NCBI GenBank assembly: GCA_964539095.1 | Contig: CAZIFL010000004.1 | Coordinates: 62,001 to 126,000 of the forward strand | DNA length: 64,000 nucleotides | Reading direction: 5' to 3' | Source of the DNA: DAIPKP01 sp964539095 | Lineage (GTDB): Bacteria; Synergistota; Synergistia; Synergistales; Aminiphilaceae | Shown here: in pieces, positions 16,587 through 24,904 of the stretch | Numbering within the stretch: position 1 is the stretch's first letter | Layout: every line of letters starts with the position of its first letter | The notes under the pieces: model-generated | Seen by the model: only the letters and a program-made list of their open reading frames with translations | The model's database searches: none | Told to the model about the DNA's origin: nothing | Program-made: the position numbers and the translations under genes

Positions 16587-17303
16587 CTACAGCTCCTCTC
16601 CGGTAAGTCGGTGCAAAATTTCGCGATAGCCTCCTAGAACATCCCCGAGATCCTTCCGGAAACGGTCCTTATCCAGCTTTTTCATGGTTTTTTCGTCCCA
16701 GAAGCGGCAGGTATCCGGCGAAATTTCATCCGCCAGCAGAAGCTCCCCTGAGGAGGTCTTGCCGAACTCAATCTTGAAATCCACCAGAATAATCCCCTTC
16801 TCCCGAAAAAGCTCCTGCAGAAGAGTGTTGACCTTGAGAGCGATCTCTTTCATCCTCTTAAGATCCTCCTCGGAGGCCCAGCCGAAGAGTACCGCATGAT
16901 CTTCCGTCACGATGGGATCCCCTAGAGCGTCGTTCTTCAGGTAGAACTCCACCAGAGGGCGGGGGAGAGAGAGATTTTCCTCCACTCCCAGACGCTTGCA
17001 GAGCGACCCCGTGGTGATATTCCGCACCACCACCTCAAGAGGAAGAATCGTCACCTTTTTGGCGGTATGCCGCAACTCATCTATTTGAGCGATGAAATGG
17101 CTGGAAATCCCTTTTTCCTTAAGGTACGTAAAAAGGTAGGCGTTTATCCGATTGTTCAGCCGTCCCTTTCCTGCGAGGGTACTCTTTTTTTCTGCATTAA
17201 AGGCTGTGAGATCGTCCTTATACTCAACGAGATAGACCTCGGGTTCCCGAGTTTCGTAAATGCGCTTTGCCTTGCCTTCATAAAGAAACGTCGACTTCTC
17301 CAC
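16587..17303 (-). CDS. purC: SAICAR synthase
   Basis: About 238 residues, joining aspartate to CAIR. The motifs YEGKAKRIYET, ITTGSLCKRLG, VDFKIEFG and DEISPDTCRFWD are diagnostic. I use GTG 17303, which follows AAAGGGGG. The upstream ATG 17336 overlaps the predicted -10 element of the promoter just upstream, so it probably is not transcribed. First gene of the ten-gene purine operon. Confidence 0.95.
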   Translation of the reverse strand: MEKSTFLYEGKAKRIYETREPEVYLVEYKDDLTAFNAEKKSTLAGKGRLNNRINAYLFTYLKEKGISSHFIAQIDELRHTAKKVTILPLEVVVRNITTGSLCKRLGVEENLSLPRPLVEFYLKNDALGDPIVTEDHAVLFGWASEEDLKRMKEIALKVNTLLQELFREKGIILVDFKIEFGKTSSGELLLADEISPDTCRFWDEKTMKKLDKDRFRKDLGDVLGGYREILHRLTGEEL

Positions 17304-17334
17304 GAAAAGGCCCCCTTTGATAGGATATGTTGAC

Positions 17335-17363
17335 ATTATTTACGTAATAACTGAAATTGTCAA
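17335..17363 (-). promoter_or_regulatory. Purine operon promoter
   Basis: On the minus strand a perfect -35 TTGACA (17363-17358) and -10 AATAAT (17340-17335) are separated by 17 bases. Transcription would begin near 17328, leaving a leader of about 25 bases and no room for a purine riboswitch. A near-palindrome around TTACGTAA lies in the spacer and could be a repressor site. Confidence 0.7.
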
Positions 17364-17365
17364 TA

Positions 17366-17518
17366 ATGAAGCGGGAAAGTCGTCGTATTCAGAAAAGCAT
17401 GCAATTTTTAGATCAAGTATTGCTCTTCCTCAAATACACGAAAAAAAGAGAGCCTGAAGAGAACCACGAAGAAGAACGCAAAGAGGATAACAAAAAAAAG
17501 GAAAATTGGGAAATGTAA
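17366..17518 (+). CDS. Candidate 50-residue highly charged small protein
   Basis: An ATG-to-TAA frame of 50 codons lies between the purine promoter and the dehydrogenase gene, on the opposite strand to both. The product starts MKRESRRIQK, has a short hydrophobic patch (FLDQVLLFLKY), then an E/K-rich tail ending KKKENWEM. There is no SD before the ATG, and its promoter would overlap the purC promoter. It resembles no family I know. It may be a chance frame in A-rich DNA. Confidence 0.25.
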   Translation: MKRESRRIQKSMQFLDQVLLFLKYTKKREPEENHEEERKEDNKKKENWEM

Positions 17519-17547
17519 GGGGAAATTTCCCGAAAAAGCATTATCGC

Positions 17548-18522
17548 CTAAGGGGTAACCCTGCAGGGAGGTTCCCTTCCCTCAAGCACCGCAAGAAGAT
17601 TTTCCGCTGCCAGCACCGCCATCCCCTCCCGGGCGGCCACGCTGGCGCTGCCGATATGGGGGAGGGCCAGCACATTTTCCAGAGAGAGAAGAGGATGATC
17701 CGCCGGAAAGGGTTCGGGATCAAAGACATCCAGCCCCGCCGCAGTGATAACGCCTCTTGCGAGAGCCTCGTAGAGATCTTCCTGATGCACTAGTCCCCCA
17801 CGGCCGGTATTCACCAGCACCGCCGAAGGCTTCATCAGCTTTAGGGTATTCCGGTTGATCAGATGCCGGGTATCCTCGTTGAGGGGGCAGTGAAGGCTCA
17901 GGATATCCGAAGAGGCGAGAAGCTCCTCCAGAGGAACCCAGCGGGAACCCGTCTCGGGGTCATCTTCCTGGGTGTGTCCCGTATGCAGGATCTTCATGGA
18001 AAACCCTCGGGCTCTCCGGGCCACCGCCCTGCCGATCCGTCCGAGCCCTACAATTCCCAGGGTGGCCCCGTAGACATCTTGCCCCAGCAGAAGCGTAGGC
18101 CCCCAGCTCTTCCATGCTCCTTTGCGGACAAGCCGCTCCGCCTCCCCCATGCGCCTGGAGGCTCCTAGAATTAGCCCAAAGGCGATATCCGCGGTGGCTT
18201 CGGTGAGCACATCCGGTGTGTTGGTCACCACGATATGGCGCTTCGCCGCCTCCGCCACCTGGATGTTGTCGTACCCCACAGCGTAGTTGCTCACCACCTT
18301 CAGCTTCGGAGCCCGGAAGAAGAAGTCCTTATCCATGGAGTCACTCAGAAGAGCGATAATCCCATCCAGGTGGGGAGCCCGAGCGTAGAGTTCTTCTTGA
18401 GGAATGGGAACTTCGTCATAATCCCAGATATCCAGCTCCACCCGATCCCGAAGGAGGGCCAGCCCCTTTTCGGGAATTCTCCGGGTCACCAGAACCTTCG
18501 GTTTAGCGCTTTTTTGGGTCAT
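17548..18522 (-). CDS. D-isomer-specific 2-hydroxyacid dehydrogenase (glyoxylate/hydroxypyruvate reductase-like)
   Basis: About 324 residues. The NAD(P) fold is visible as GIVGLGRIGRAVARRARGF near residue 155. The catalytic Arg (VNTGRGGLVHQEDL), Glu (DVFDPEP) and His (LPHIGSAS) are in order. Closest in feel to glyoxylate or hydroxypyruvate reductases (NYAVGYDNI, LTEATADIAFGLIL). The N-terminus overlaps the end of the upstream symporter, so the two form an operon. ATG 18522 follows AAGGAGG; the adjacent GTG 18525 is equally possible. Confidence 0.9.
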   Translation of the reverse strand: MTQKSAKPKVLVTRRIPEKGLALLRDRVELDIWDYDEVPIPQEELYARAPHLDGIIALLSDSMDKDFFFRAPKLKVVSNYAVGYDNIQVAEAAKRHIVVTNTPDVLTEATADIAFGLILGASRRMGEAERLVRKGAWKSWGPTLLLGQDVYGATLGIVGLGRIGRAVARRARGFSMKILHTGHTQEDDPETGSRWVPLEELLASSDILSLHCPLNEDTRHLINRNTLKLMKPSAVLVNTGRGGLVHQEDLYEALARGVITAAGLDVFDPEPFPADHPLLSLENVLALPHIGSASVAAREGMAVLAAENLLAVLEGREPPCRVTP

Positions 18523-19918
18523 CACACAAAACCTCCTTGGAAGTATCGTTTTTACAGTAATGTATCATCACTCCCGTAAGAGCCATCAATCCCGAGAGAG
18601 CGAACCCTCCCATAAGGGCGGTCTCCCCCTGCCGGATATAACTCCCCAGAAGAAGGGTTCCCCCCATGCCTCCCAGCGAGGAAGCTAGAGCCCAGGAGGG
18701 GGGGAGAAGCCGGGGAAAGAGCACCCCGAAAAAGAGGGGAAAAAAGGATCCCGCCCCTCGAAGCCCCATGCTGAGGTAGCTCCACTGCAGAATAAAGGCA
18801 TTGCCCGAGGTGAGGGCCACTCCGGTGCTGCAGAGCACCATAAAGAGCACCCCCAATCGGTCGAGAGAGAGGAGTGACACCCTTTCGGTTATTCTCCGGG
18901 GGAGCCGGGGGAGAAGCAGATCGTGAATCACATTAGTAGCCATCCCCAGGGAAAGCCCCGCCGCACAGCCGATGATGGTAATAAGAATACCTCCCCAGAG
19001 CAGCCCCGAGACGAAGGGGGGAAAGAAGGTGGTCAGAAAGTAGGGGAGCACCTGGGATGGGGGAAGCACCACCCCCAGAGAGCGCACCGAAAGGCCGATA
19101 AAGATGCCGAGAATGCCCAAAGGAGGCATAAGCAGGGCCCCAAGAAAGGCCCCCCGCCGGGCGGTTTTCTCGTCTCTGGCGCCGTAGAGCGCCTGAATGT
19201 AGATCTGGGTGCTCAGCACCCCTATGATCAGAGAGAACCCCGAAGCAAGATCCCTTCCCACGCCTCGGGAAAAAAGTCCGTAGGAGGCTTCACAACTCAC
19301 TATGCGGGTTACGCTCATCTCCGGCACCCCCTTGCTGTACGCCACCAGGGCGCATACCCCCAGAACGCCGTAAAGAAAAAGAATCTTCGCCTCCCCCAAG
19401 GCGCTGTAGCTTTTCAGCCCCCCGAAGAAGATAAATCCCAGCACCAGCAGAGCCACCAGCAAGGTTCCCTGAAGCTCCGAAAGGGGGAGGAGATTCCGCA
19501 GAAGAGCCTTCCCCGCAAAAAACTGGGCCACCACGGAGAGAAAGGTTCCCATCACCATGGCGAGAAGCACCGCATGGGCCACCTTTTTGCCGAATCGGGC
19601 TTCAAGAAACTGGGGGATGGTGGTAAGTTGGGTTCGCCGTAGAGGAGAGGCAAAAAGAAACCCCAGGAGAAGGCATCCCAGACCTCCCCCCAGAGTAAAC
19701 CACCAGGCGGAGAAGCCGTGTACATAGGCCATCTCCGCAGTTCCCACCGTGGAGGCTCCCCCCACCAGAGCCCCAAGAATAATCCCCCCCACACCCCGGG
19801 AAGAGAGCTGCCTCCCCCCAAGAGAAAACTTTTCCCCGCTCGACCCCTTGCCGGAAAGAATGCCGATACCCAGAAAAACAGCCAGCACCAGAAGAACCGC
19901 CGCCCCGAAGGAAATCAT
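18503..19918 (-). CDS. Sodium:solute symporter (SSS family)
   Basis: A 471-residue membrane protein with about 12-13 hydrophobic segments. The N-terminal F-x-LGGRQLSSRGVGGIILGALVGGASTVG region is the SSS family signature, and the C-terminal part ends in a short hydrophilic tail. Substrates of this family range from sugars to carboxylates. Pairing with a 2-hydroxyacid dehydrogenase hints at import of a hydroxy- or keto-acid, which is inference. ATG 19918 follows GAGG at eight bases. Confidence 0.9.
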   Translation of the reverse strand: MISFGAAVLLVLAVFLGIGILSGKGSSGEKFSLGGRQLSSRGVGGIILGALVGGASTVGTAEMAYVHGFSAWWFTLGGGLGCLLLGFLFASPLRRTQLTTIPQFLEARFGKKVAHAVLLAMVMGTFLSVVAQFFAGKALLRNLLPLSELQGTLLVALLVLGFIFFGGLKSYSALGEAKILFLYGVLGVCALVAYSKGVPEMSVTRIVSCEASYGLFSRGVGRDLASGFSLIIGVLSTQIYIQALYGARDEKTARRGAFLGALLMPPLGILGIFIGLSVRSLGVVLPPSQVLPYFLTTFFPPFVSGLLWGGILITIIGCAAGLSLGMATNVIHDLLLPRLPRRITERVSLLSLDRLGVLFMVLCSTGVALTSGNAFILQWSYLSMGLRGAGSFFPLFFGVLFPRLLPPSWALASSLGGMGGTLLLGSYIRQGETALMGGFALSGLMALTGVMIHYCKNDTSKEVLCDDPKKR

Positions 19919-19980
19919 AGAATACGCCTCATTTCAGGTGGTTTGAAAATCTCTCTTTTCAGAAGAAAACCGAAAAACAG

Positions 19981-20010
19981 GAGAATACCGAAAAGTACCG
20001 AAGAGTACCG
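19981..20010. repeat. Three 10-bp direct repeats upstream of the SSS symporter
   Basis: Three consecutive 10-mers ending in TACCG (plus strand: GAGAATACCG, AAAAGTACCG, AAGAGTACCG). A fourth, looser copy is nearby (AAAACCG at about 19966). The helical-turn period suggests a protein binding array in the 5' region of the symporter operon. Confidence 0.5.
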
Positions 20011-20080
20011 GGGATATGATACAGGATATGGAACATTCATAACAGAGGGAGATGTCATGTAGGGTCTCTCAAAATCTACA

Positions 20081-20126
20081 AAACCGAGCCCGAAGCCTCC
20101 CTTTTCAGAGGCTTCGGGCTCGGTTT
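20081..20126 (-). terminator. Strong intrinsic terminator for the beta-helix protein gene
   Basis: A perfect 19-bp inverted repeat (20081-20099 with 20108-20126) has an 8-base loop. Plus-strand bases to its left are A-rich, giving a U-rich tail on the minus-strand transcript, so it ends the gene at 20197-22872. Confidence 0.9.
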
Positions 20127-20196
20127 GTATCTTCTGCAAAAGATGCAGAAAGGCGGAATCAGAGGTACGGCAGTTTGTTTCCCTTTTCCGAAAAGC

Positions 20197-22872
20197 TTAT
20201 TTCTTCAAAAGCAGCAACGGCAGCGCCAGAAGGAGCATCCCCAGGGGCATGGCTCCCATGCTGCAACCGCCCCCGCCGCCGCTGGCTCCCTGGGAGGGTT
20301 CCGGATCAGGTTCGGGGCTCTCCTTTGCCTCCGCCTCAATGACAAAGGCGGGATCCGTTATGCTGTCATTCACCATGCCGTCGAGATCGAAGGATCCCCC
20401 ATCCATAATGGCGAGAGCCACCAGGCAATCCGCGGTAACAAGATCCTTGGAGGCGAGAAGCCGCTTCAGCACACTCCCGTCGGCAACCTGTTCCACCTCT
20501 GCTACGGCAGAGCAGCCATCCTTAAGATCTTCCATGGCGAAGATCTGGGTGAAGGGCACCGCCTCATCCGAAGCGAGCATCTTCACCACATGTACCCGGT
20601 CGGCGGTCTTGCCGATAAAGCCCTCGGGAAGAGAGAAGAACAGCGCCGCCTTCCTCTCACTCCCCGCGAGCCTCATGCCGGAGAACTCTTCCCCGAGAGA
20701 GGCCTTGAAGACTGCCAGAGGGCCATTTTCCGCCCCCTCGGGAATCTCCAGATCCTCCAGCAGGCTTCGCAGCTGATCCATCCCATCCTGCGTGATATAC
20801 ACCTGCCCGTTGCTGTCGATATCGAGAAGCTCAAGAATGGACTCAATGCGATCCTCCGGTATCAGGGCCTCTCGAAGAGTTTCCCGAAGAGCGTCTTTTC
20901 TCTCCTCCGGGGTAGCCTCCGGGGGAAGCGTCACCACCAGGGGCACTGCAATCTTGGGCTCCGTATTCTCCGGCAGGGGGGTCTCCGTGGGGATTACCGG
21001 AGGATCTGCGGGCTGCACCGGTACCGGGGTGGGAGCCGCAGTGGGTGCTACCGTGGGGGCCACGGTCGGTACCGCCGTCGGTTCCGGGTCCGGTCCGGGG
21101 GGCACGGAGGTGGGTGCCACTGTAGGAGTTGCCGTGGTATAGGTGCCGGTTTTTGCTGTGTCGCTGTTTGCGGTGACCTCGGCCTCTTCATCCGCTGGTT
21201 TGGTATAGTTTGCCACATCTTTGTAGGTGATGGTGTAGGTTCCGGTAACAAGATTGGGAGATGTGCCGGAATCTCTCCAGGTGGTGCCGCCGTCCACGCT
21301 CCACTGTGCCCCGGCGGTGACCGCTCCGGTGGGGGCGAGGGTTACCGTGAGGGTTCCCTGCTTTTGCATCTCCACAGCCCCCATGTCTACGGTCCCCCCT
21401 GTGGGTTGGGGACGGGTTACTCCCCGCTGATCCTTACTCAAAGGGCCTGTAAGATCCGTGGCGGGATCTCCCGTATCCAGGGCGGAACTTTCCTCGCCAA
21501 GAAGACAGGTCCAGGTGGGGCCCCCGTTATCTGCCAGGGCTCCTAGTTTGGGATCTTGGGGGGTGTTGCCCGTGCCGCTTTGATCCGTGACGGAGTAGCT
21601 GAAGGTGGAGGTGGAGGGGGCGTTTTGGGCAGAGATCTGCCCCACCGTGGTGCCGGGATCTCCACTCCAGAAGATGGAGTTTTTTACCGTGGAATTGGAG
21701 GTGCCAAAATTATACATTCCTCTGCCGTCTGCAGCGTTGTTGCCCGAGAAAGTGCAGTTGGTTACGATAGGGTGGGCGTCATCGAGGTTGCAGATCCCCC
21801 CACCGTAACTGGCCGTATTGTTCGAGAAGGTGCAGTTGGTTATGGTGGGGTTGGATTTCTCGTTGTGCATCCCCCCGCCGTAACTGGCCGTGTTGTTCGA
21901 GAAGGTGCAGTTGGTTATGGCGGTGTTGGGAGAACAGTAGTAGTTGAACATTCCCCCGCCTTTATTTGTGATGGTATTGTTCGAGAAGGTGCAGCTGGTG
22001 ATGGTGGGGCTGGAGCTGCCGTTGTACATCCCCCCGCCGCTGTTGCCCGAGAAAGTGCAGCCCATTAGCGTGGGACTGGAGTTGGTGTCGTTGAACATCC
22101 CCCCGCCGTAACCATTGGTAGCTGTATTGCCGGAGAAGATGCAGTTGGTGATGGTGGGGCTGGAATTTGAGTTATACATCCCCCCAGCGTTAGTGAGGGC
22201 TGTATTGTCCGAGAAGGTGCAGTCGGTTATCTTGGGGCTGGAAGCGTTGTTACGCATCCCGCCGCCGTTGGAAGCTCTATTCAGGAAGAAGATGCAGTTT
22301 GTTATAGTAGGGTTAGAGTTGTCCGAGTTGTGCATCCCCCCTCCCGTGTTCCCGCCGCTTCCGCTCGCATTTCCCTCGGTGATGGTAAAGCCGTCAAGCA
22401 CCGCCGTGTCGCTCACGCCGTTTGCGGTGACAACGTTGTAGCTGTTGTCTGCGGTACTGCCGGCATCCCCTATATTACCCGAAAGGATGGTCTCATTGTT
22501 CCCCGGGCCCGGATTGCGCTCTTCCCGGTTCTCCTCACCTCCTGAGAACCCCCCATAGAGGGCCACGCCGCTCTTCATCTGGAAAGATGTACTGCGATCC
22601 GAGTCATGGGGCGTGTAGGTCCCCGCGGCCACCCAAAACTCATCGCCTCCAGCTACGTTTCCGTCTACGATCTTGTCGCGGAATTCTGTCAGTCCCATGG
22701 CATTTACCCAGGAGCTGCCATCGCGAGTTTCCGCTCCCCCCGTTACAGTAACCCGATAGATTTCAGTCACCGCCGCCGCAGGAGGCGGGAGAAGAAGAAA
22801 GGTTGTCAAAAGAAAAACCACAATCCCCCAGAATTCGAAACGCCTGAATAAAGTCCTTTCTCCGCGTAACAT
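20197..22872 (-). CDS. Secreted beta-helix repeat protein with choice-of-anchor Q and Synerg-CTERM-like tail
   Basis: An 891-residue exported protein. A signal peptide occupies residues ~1-34 (two Arg, long hydrophobic core, PPAAA-V). Residues ~188-395 hold about eight parallel beta-helix repeats of the form P-x-ITNCTFSxNTAxxGGGM. Residues ~395-505 resemble the choice-of-anchor Q domain (LADNGGPT, DQRGV, DMGAVE). Next comes a PEGA-like beta domain, a Pro/Thr/Val linker (~585-650), and a mixed region with an EF-hand-like DIDSNGQVY. The end is SGGGGGCSMGA, a hydrophobic helix and KK, matching the Synerg-CTERM sorting tail. Likely cell-surface anchored after Cys processing; ligand unknown. ATG 22872 follows AAAGGGG. 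Confidence 0.88.
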   Translation of the reverse strand: MLRGERTLFRRFEFWGIVVFLLTTFLLLPPPAAAVTEIYRVTVTGGAETRDGSSWVNAMGLTEFRDKIVDGNVAGGDEFWVAAGTYTPHDSDRSTSFQMKSGVALYGGFSGGEENREERNPGPGNNETILSGNIGDAGSTADNSYNVVTANGVSDTAVLDGFTITEGNASGSGGNTGGGMHNSDNSNPTITNCIFFLNRASNGGGMRNNASSPKITDCTFSDNTALTNAGGMYNSNSSPTITNCIFSGNTATNGYGGGMFNDTNSSPTLMGCTFSGNSGGGMYNGSSSPTITSCTFSNNTITNKGGGMFNYYCSPNTAITNCTFSNNTASYGGGMHNEKSNPTITNCTFSNNTASYGGGICNLDDAHPIVTNCTFSGNNAADGRGMYNFGTSNSTVKNSIFWSGDPGTTVGQISAQNAPSTSTFSYSVTDQSGTGNTPQDPKLGALADNGGPTWTCLLGEESSALDTGDPATDLTGPLSKDQRGVTRPQPTGGTVDMGAVEMQKQGTLTVTLAPTGAVTAGAQWSVDGGTTWRDSGTSPNLVTGTYTITYKDVANYTKPADEEAEVTANSDTAKTGTYTTATPTVAPTSVPPGPDPEPTAVPTVAPTVAPTAAPTPVPVQPADPPVIPTETPLPENTEPKIAVPLVVTLPPEATPEERKDALRETLREALIPEDRIESILELLDIDSNGQVYITQDGMDQLRSLLEDLEIPEGAENGPLAVFKASLGEEFSGMRLAGSERKAALFFSLPEGFIGKTADRVHVVKMLASDEAVPFTQIFAMEDLKDGCSAVAEVEQVADGSVLKRLLASKDLVTADCLVALAIMDGGSFDLDGMVNDSITDPAFVIEAEAKESPEPDPEPSQGASGGGGGCSMGAMPLGMLLLALPLLLLKK
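21690..22345. repeat. Degenerate tandem repeats encoding beta-helix coils
   Basis: About eight imperfect units of roughly 60-80 bases, each containing variants of AGAAGGTGCAGTTGGT (plus strand). They encode the coils of the secreted protein. The units at about 21800-21950 are nearly identical, which implies recent duplication or gene conversion. Confidence 0.75.
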
Positions 22873-23180
22873 GATATCATCCCCTTTGCTCTCTCTTTTT
22901 CCTGAGAACTTTTCATTCTATACTCACCCCGAAGATCTGCGCCACTTCAAAAAACTTAGGCTACGCTGATAATAGAATATTGGAGCAAATTCTTATCAGA
23001 ATTGTACAGCGGGTTTTCTCGGCATGGAAGGGCTTTTAAGATGAAGGATAATATTCGATAGTAGAAATTTCACTTCGTCACTTTTCACGTTCTTTCAGGA
23101 TATGGCGGCGCTTTATTTTCGTTCTCCTTTCTTTAGGGTATGATATGGGAGATCGAAAATCCACGACAGGGGGAACTCGA
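22873..23180. other. 308-bp divergent intergenic region with one hairpin
   Basis: Separates the minus-strand beta-helix gene from the plus-strand binding-protein gene, so it should carry both promoters, but I could not assign them with confidence. An inverted repeat CTGATAA (22966-22972) with TTATCAG (22993-22999) has inner pairing GAAT/ATTC. No open frame in it looks coding. Confidence 0.5.
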
Positions 23181-24386
23181 ATGTTGCGAACCTTTCGAAA
23201 GATACTGTGGAGCATGTTGCTCTGCACCGCCTTTATATGGCTTCTTCCTGGAGCAATTTACGCAAAGGATCGGAGCCTTGAAGAGGGGTGGCTCTGGCAG
23301 ATTTTTGTCTATCCCCCCTCGGAGGGATGGGAGAGTGACGAGGGGGATTCCATCCGGGCCGCCCTCGAAATGGTGGCTCAGGAGGTAAACGAGCGGCACT
23401 ACGGAACCCAAAATCATGACATCCGCTTCGTCTACCAGGCCCCCATGCTACGGGAGGATCTCTATCCTTTGCGGAAGCCCCTGGTGGAGGAGTGGAAGCG
23501 AGATAAGGCTCTTGTGGGGGCCTTGAGCTTTGCTCCAGACAGCCATAACCTGGAGCTTCTGCGGATCTATCAGGAAGCGCAGCTTCCCCTTATCCTTGCT
23601 TATGGCGAAGAGATTTCCTTGCGTCAGGAGTACGGTCCTCCGCTGGAGTATATCTTTGCTCTGGATCTCTACTCCCGTTTTCGACCAGCCTCCTTTGCCC
23701 ATGTGGCCCCTCTTCTTACTCCTCTCGGTACGGGGATAGCCCTCTATTCGGATCGTCTTGATCCGGTGCTGCGGCGAAGCTCTACCTATCTCGGGGAGGT
23801 GCTTGCTCAAGAGGATATGATCCCCATGCCACTCTGGAGCGCCGGAGCCATGGATCGGGATATGCGCCCCGCCCTGCTGGAGGTACAGCGCGCCGGGGCT
23901 TCGGTGCTGGTAAATCTTATGGGGCTTATGGAGGCTTTGGATCTCTGGCGAACTCTCCGGGCTATGGGGAACCCCTTTGTATTCTGGCACGCCGGAGCCC
24001 TGGATCCCATGCTGGAGATGCGGCAGAACATCTATGCGGTCTCTCAGCAGTGGCGGATCGACCGGGATCCCACCCTGCGGGAGCTTCGGAGTCAGATCTG
24101 GTTTGCCCTGCATCAGCGCCCCCGCCATATGCCTCTCATGGCCCGGGCCTATGCGCTGGGAACCTGGTTTGTCCGTGGGCTGGACAATGCGGAGAAGGTG
24201 CCGGGGCCTCTCTTTGCCAAGGCTCTGAGAGAGGCGGAGAACATCCCCTTCGGGGAGGAGAATCTCTCCATCAATCCTCTTACCCATCGCCCCTTTGGGC
24301 GAGTGGTAACTCTGTTGCGTTCCACCGGCTCCGGATGGCATCCTATAAAAGAATTCAGGATTCGCTCGGCAGCATTTCCTGAGTAA
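23181..24386 (+). CDS. Exported periplasmic binding protein-like protein (type 1 fold), orphan
   Basis: About 401 residues. Signal peptide at 1-~28 (KILWSMLLCTAFIWLLPGAIYA-K). The mature part looks like a Leu/Ile/Val- or branched-amide-binding protein: conversion of ALEMVAQEVNERHYG, VGALSFAPDS, and IALYSDRLDPVLRRSSTYLGEVL follows the two-lobe pattern. No permease or ATPase is adjacent, so it is an orphan receptor. Weak similarity, judged by eye. ATG 23181 follows AGGGGGAA; an ATG at 23145 lacks an SD and would bury the signal peptide. Confidence 0.65.
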   Translation: MLRTFRKILWSMLLCTAFIWLLPGAIYAKDRSLEEGWLWQIFVYPPSEGWESDEGDSIRAALEMVAQEVNERHYGTQNHDIRFVYQAPMLREDLYPLRKPLVEEWKRDKALVGALSFAPDSHNLELLRIYQEAQLPLILAYGEEISLRQEYGPPLEYIFALDLYSRFRPASFAHVAPLLTPLGTGIALYSDRLDPVLRRSSTYLGEVLAQEDMIPMPLWSAGAMDRDMRPALLEVQRAGASVLVNLMGLMEALDLWRTLRAMGNPFVFWHAGALDPMLEMRQNIYAVSQQWRIDRDPTLRELRSQIWFALHQRPRHMPLMARAYALGTWFVRGLDNAEKVPGPLFAKALREAENIPFGEENLSINPLTHRPFGRVVTLLRSTGSGWHPIKEFRIRSAAFPE

Positions 24387-24534
24387 TTGTGATATCTTTA
24401 ACATGCTGCGGTTTGGGTACTGTGGCGAAGAGGAAAATAGTGTGTAGCGGCACAGAAGAGGGCTCACTTTTTTGAAAGAGCCCCTGGAAGATGCTTGGAA
24501 AATACCTGGGAAACGCCAAGAGGAGGCGGAAGTG

Positions 24535-24900
24535 ATGAATATAGCAGACGTGGTAAAGCTTCTGGATGGAGTCATCTTGTGTGGGGAAGATCTGGCAGAA
24601 TCTATTGAGGTAAAAAATGCCTACGGAGCGGATCTTATGAGCGATGTGCTCGCCTTTGCCAAGCCCGGATCTCTTCTGCTCACGGGGCTTACCAACGTGC
24701 AGATTGTCCGTACCGCCCAGATGATGGATCTTCCCGCCATTATCTTTGTTCGGGGGAAGCGTCCCCAGGAGACCACTCTGGAGCTTGCAAAAAAAGTCGG
24801 GGTTCCCATCATTCTTGTGCGAAAAAGCATGTACGAGGCCTGCGGTATTCTCTTCGGTGTGGGGATTAAACCTTGCGAAATCCCCGATCGGGAGGCTTGA
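24535..24900 (+). CDS. DRTGG-domain protein
   Basis: A 121-residue soluble protein. LLTGLTNVQIVRTAQMMDLPAIIFVRGK, and VRKSMYEACGILFGVGI toward the end, are characteristic of the small DRTGG-domain proteins of anaerobes that cluster with [FeFe]-hydrogenase genes. Function is unknown; ligand or nucleotide sensing is a guess. ATG 24535 follows AGGAGG. The frame runs back to a TTG at 24472 without an SD. First gene of a five-gene set. Confidence 0.85.
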   Translation: MNIADVVKLLDGVILCGEDLAESIEVKNAYGADLMSDVLAFAKPGSLLLTGLTNVQIVRTAQMMDLPAIIFVRGKRPQETTLELAKKVGVPIILVRKSMYEACGILFGVGIKPCEIPDREA

Positions 24901-24904
24901 TCCC

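Noticed and set aside
20125..21546. A 473-codon plus-strand frame opposite the beta-helix gene
   Set aside because: Gly/His/Arg-rich nonsense composition, no SD, and the minus-strand product has a signal peptide, repeats and a sorting tail.
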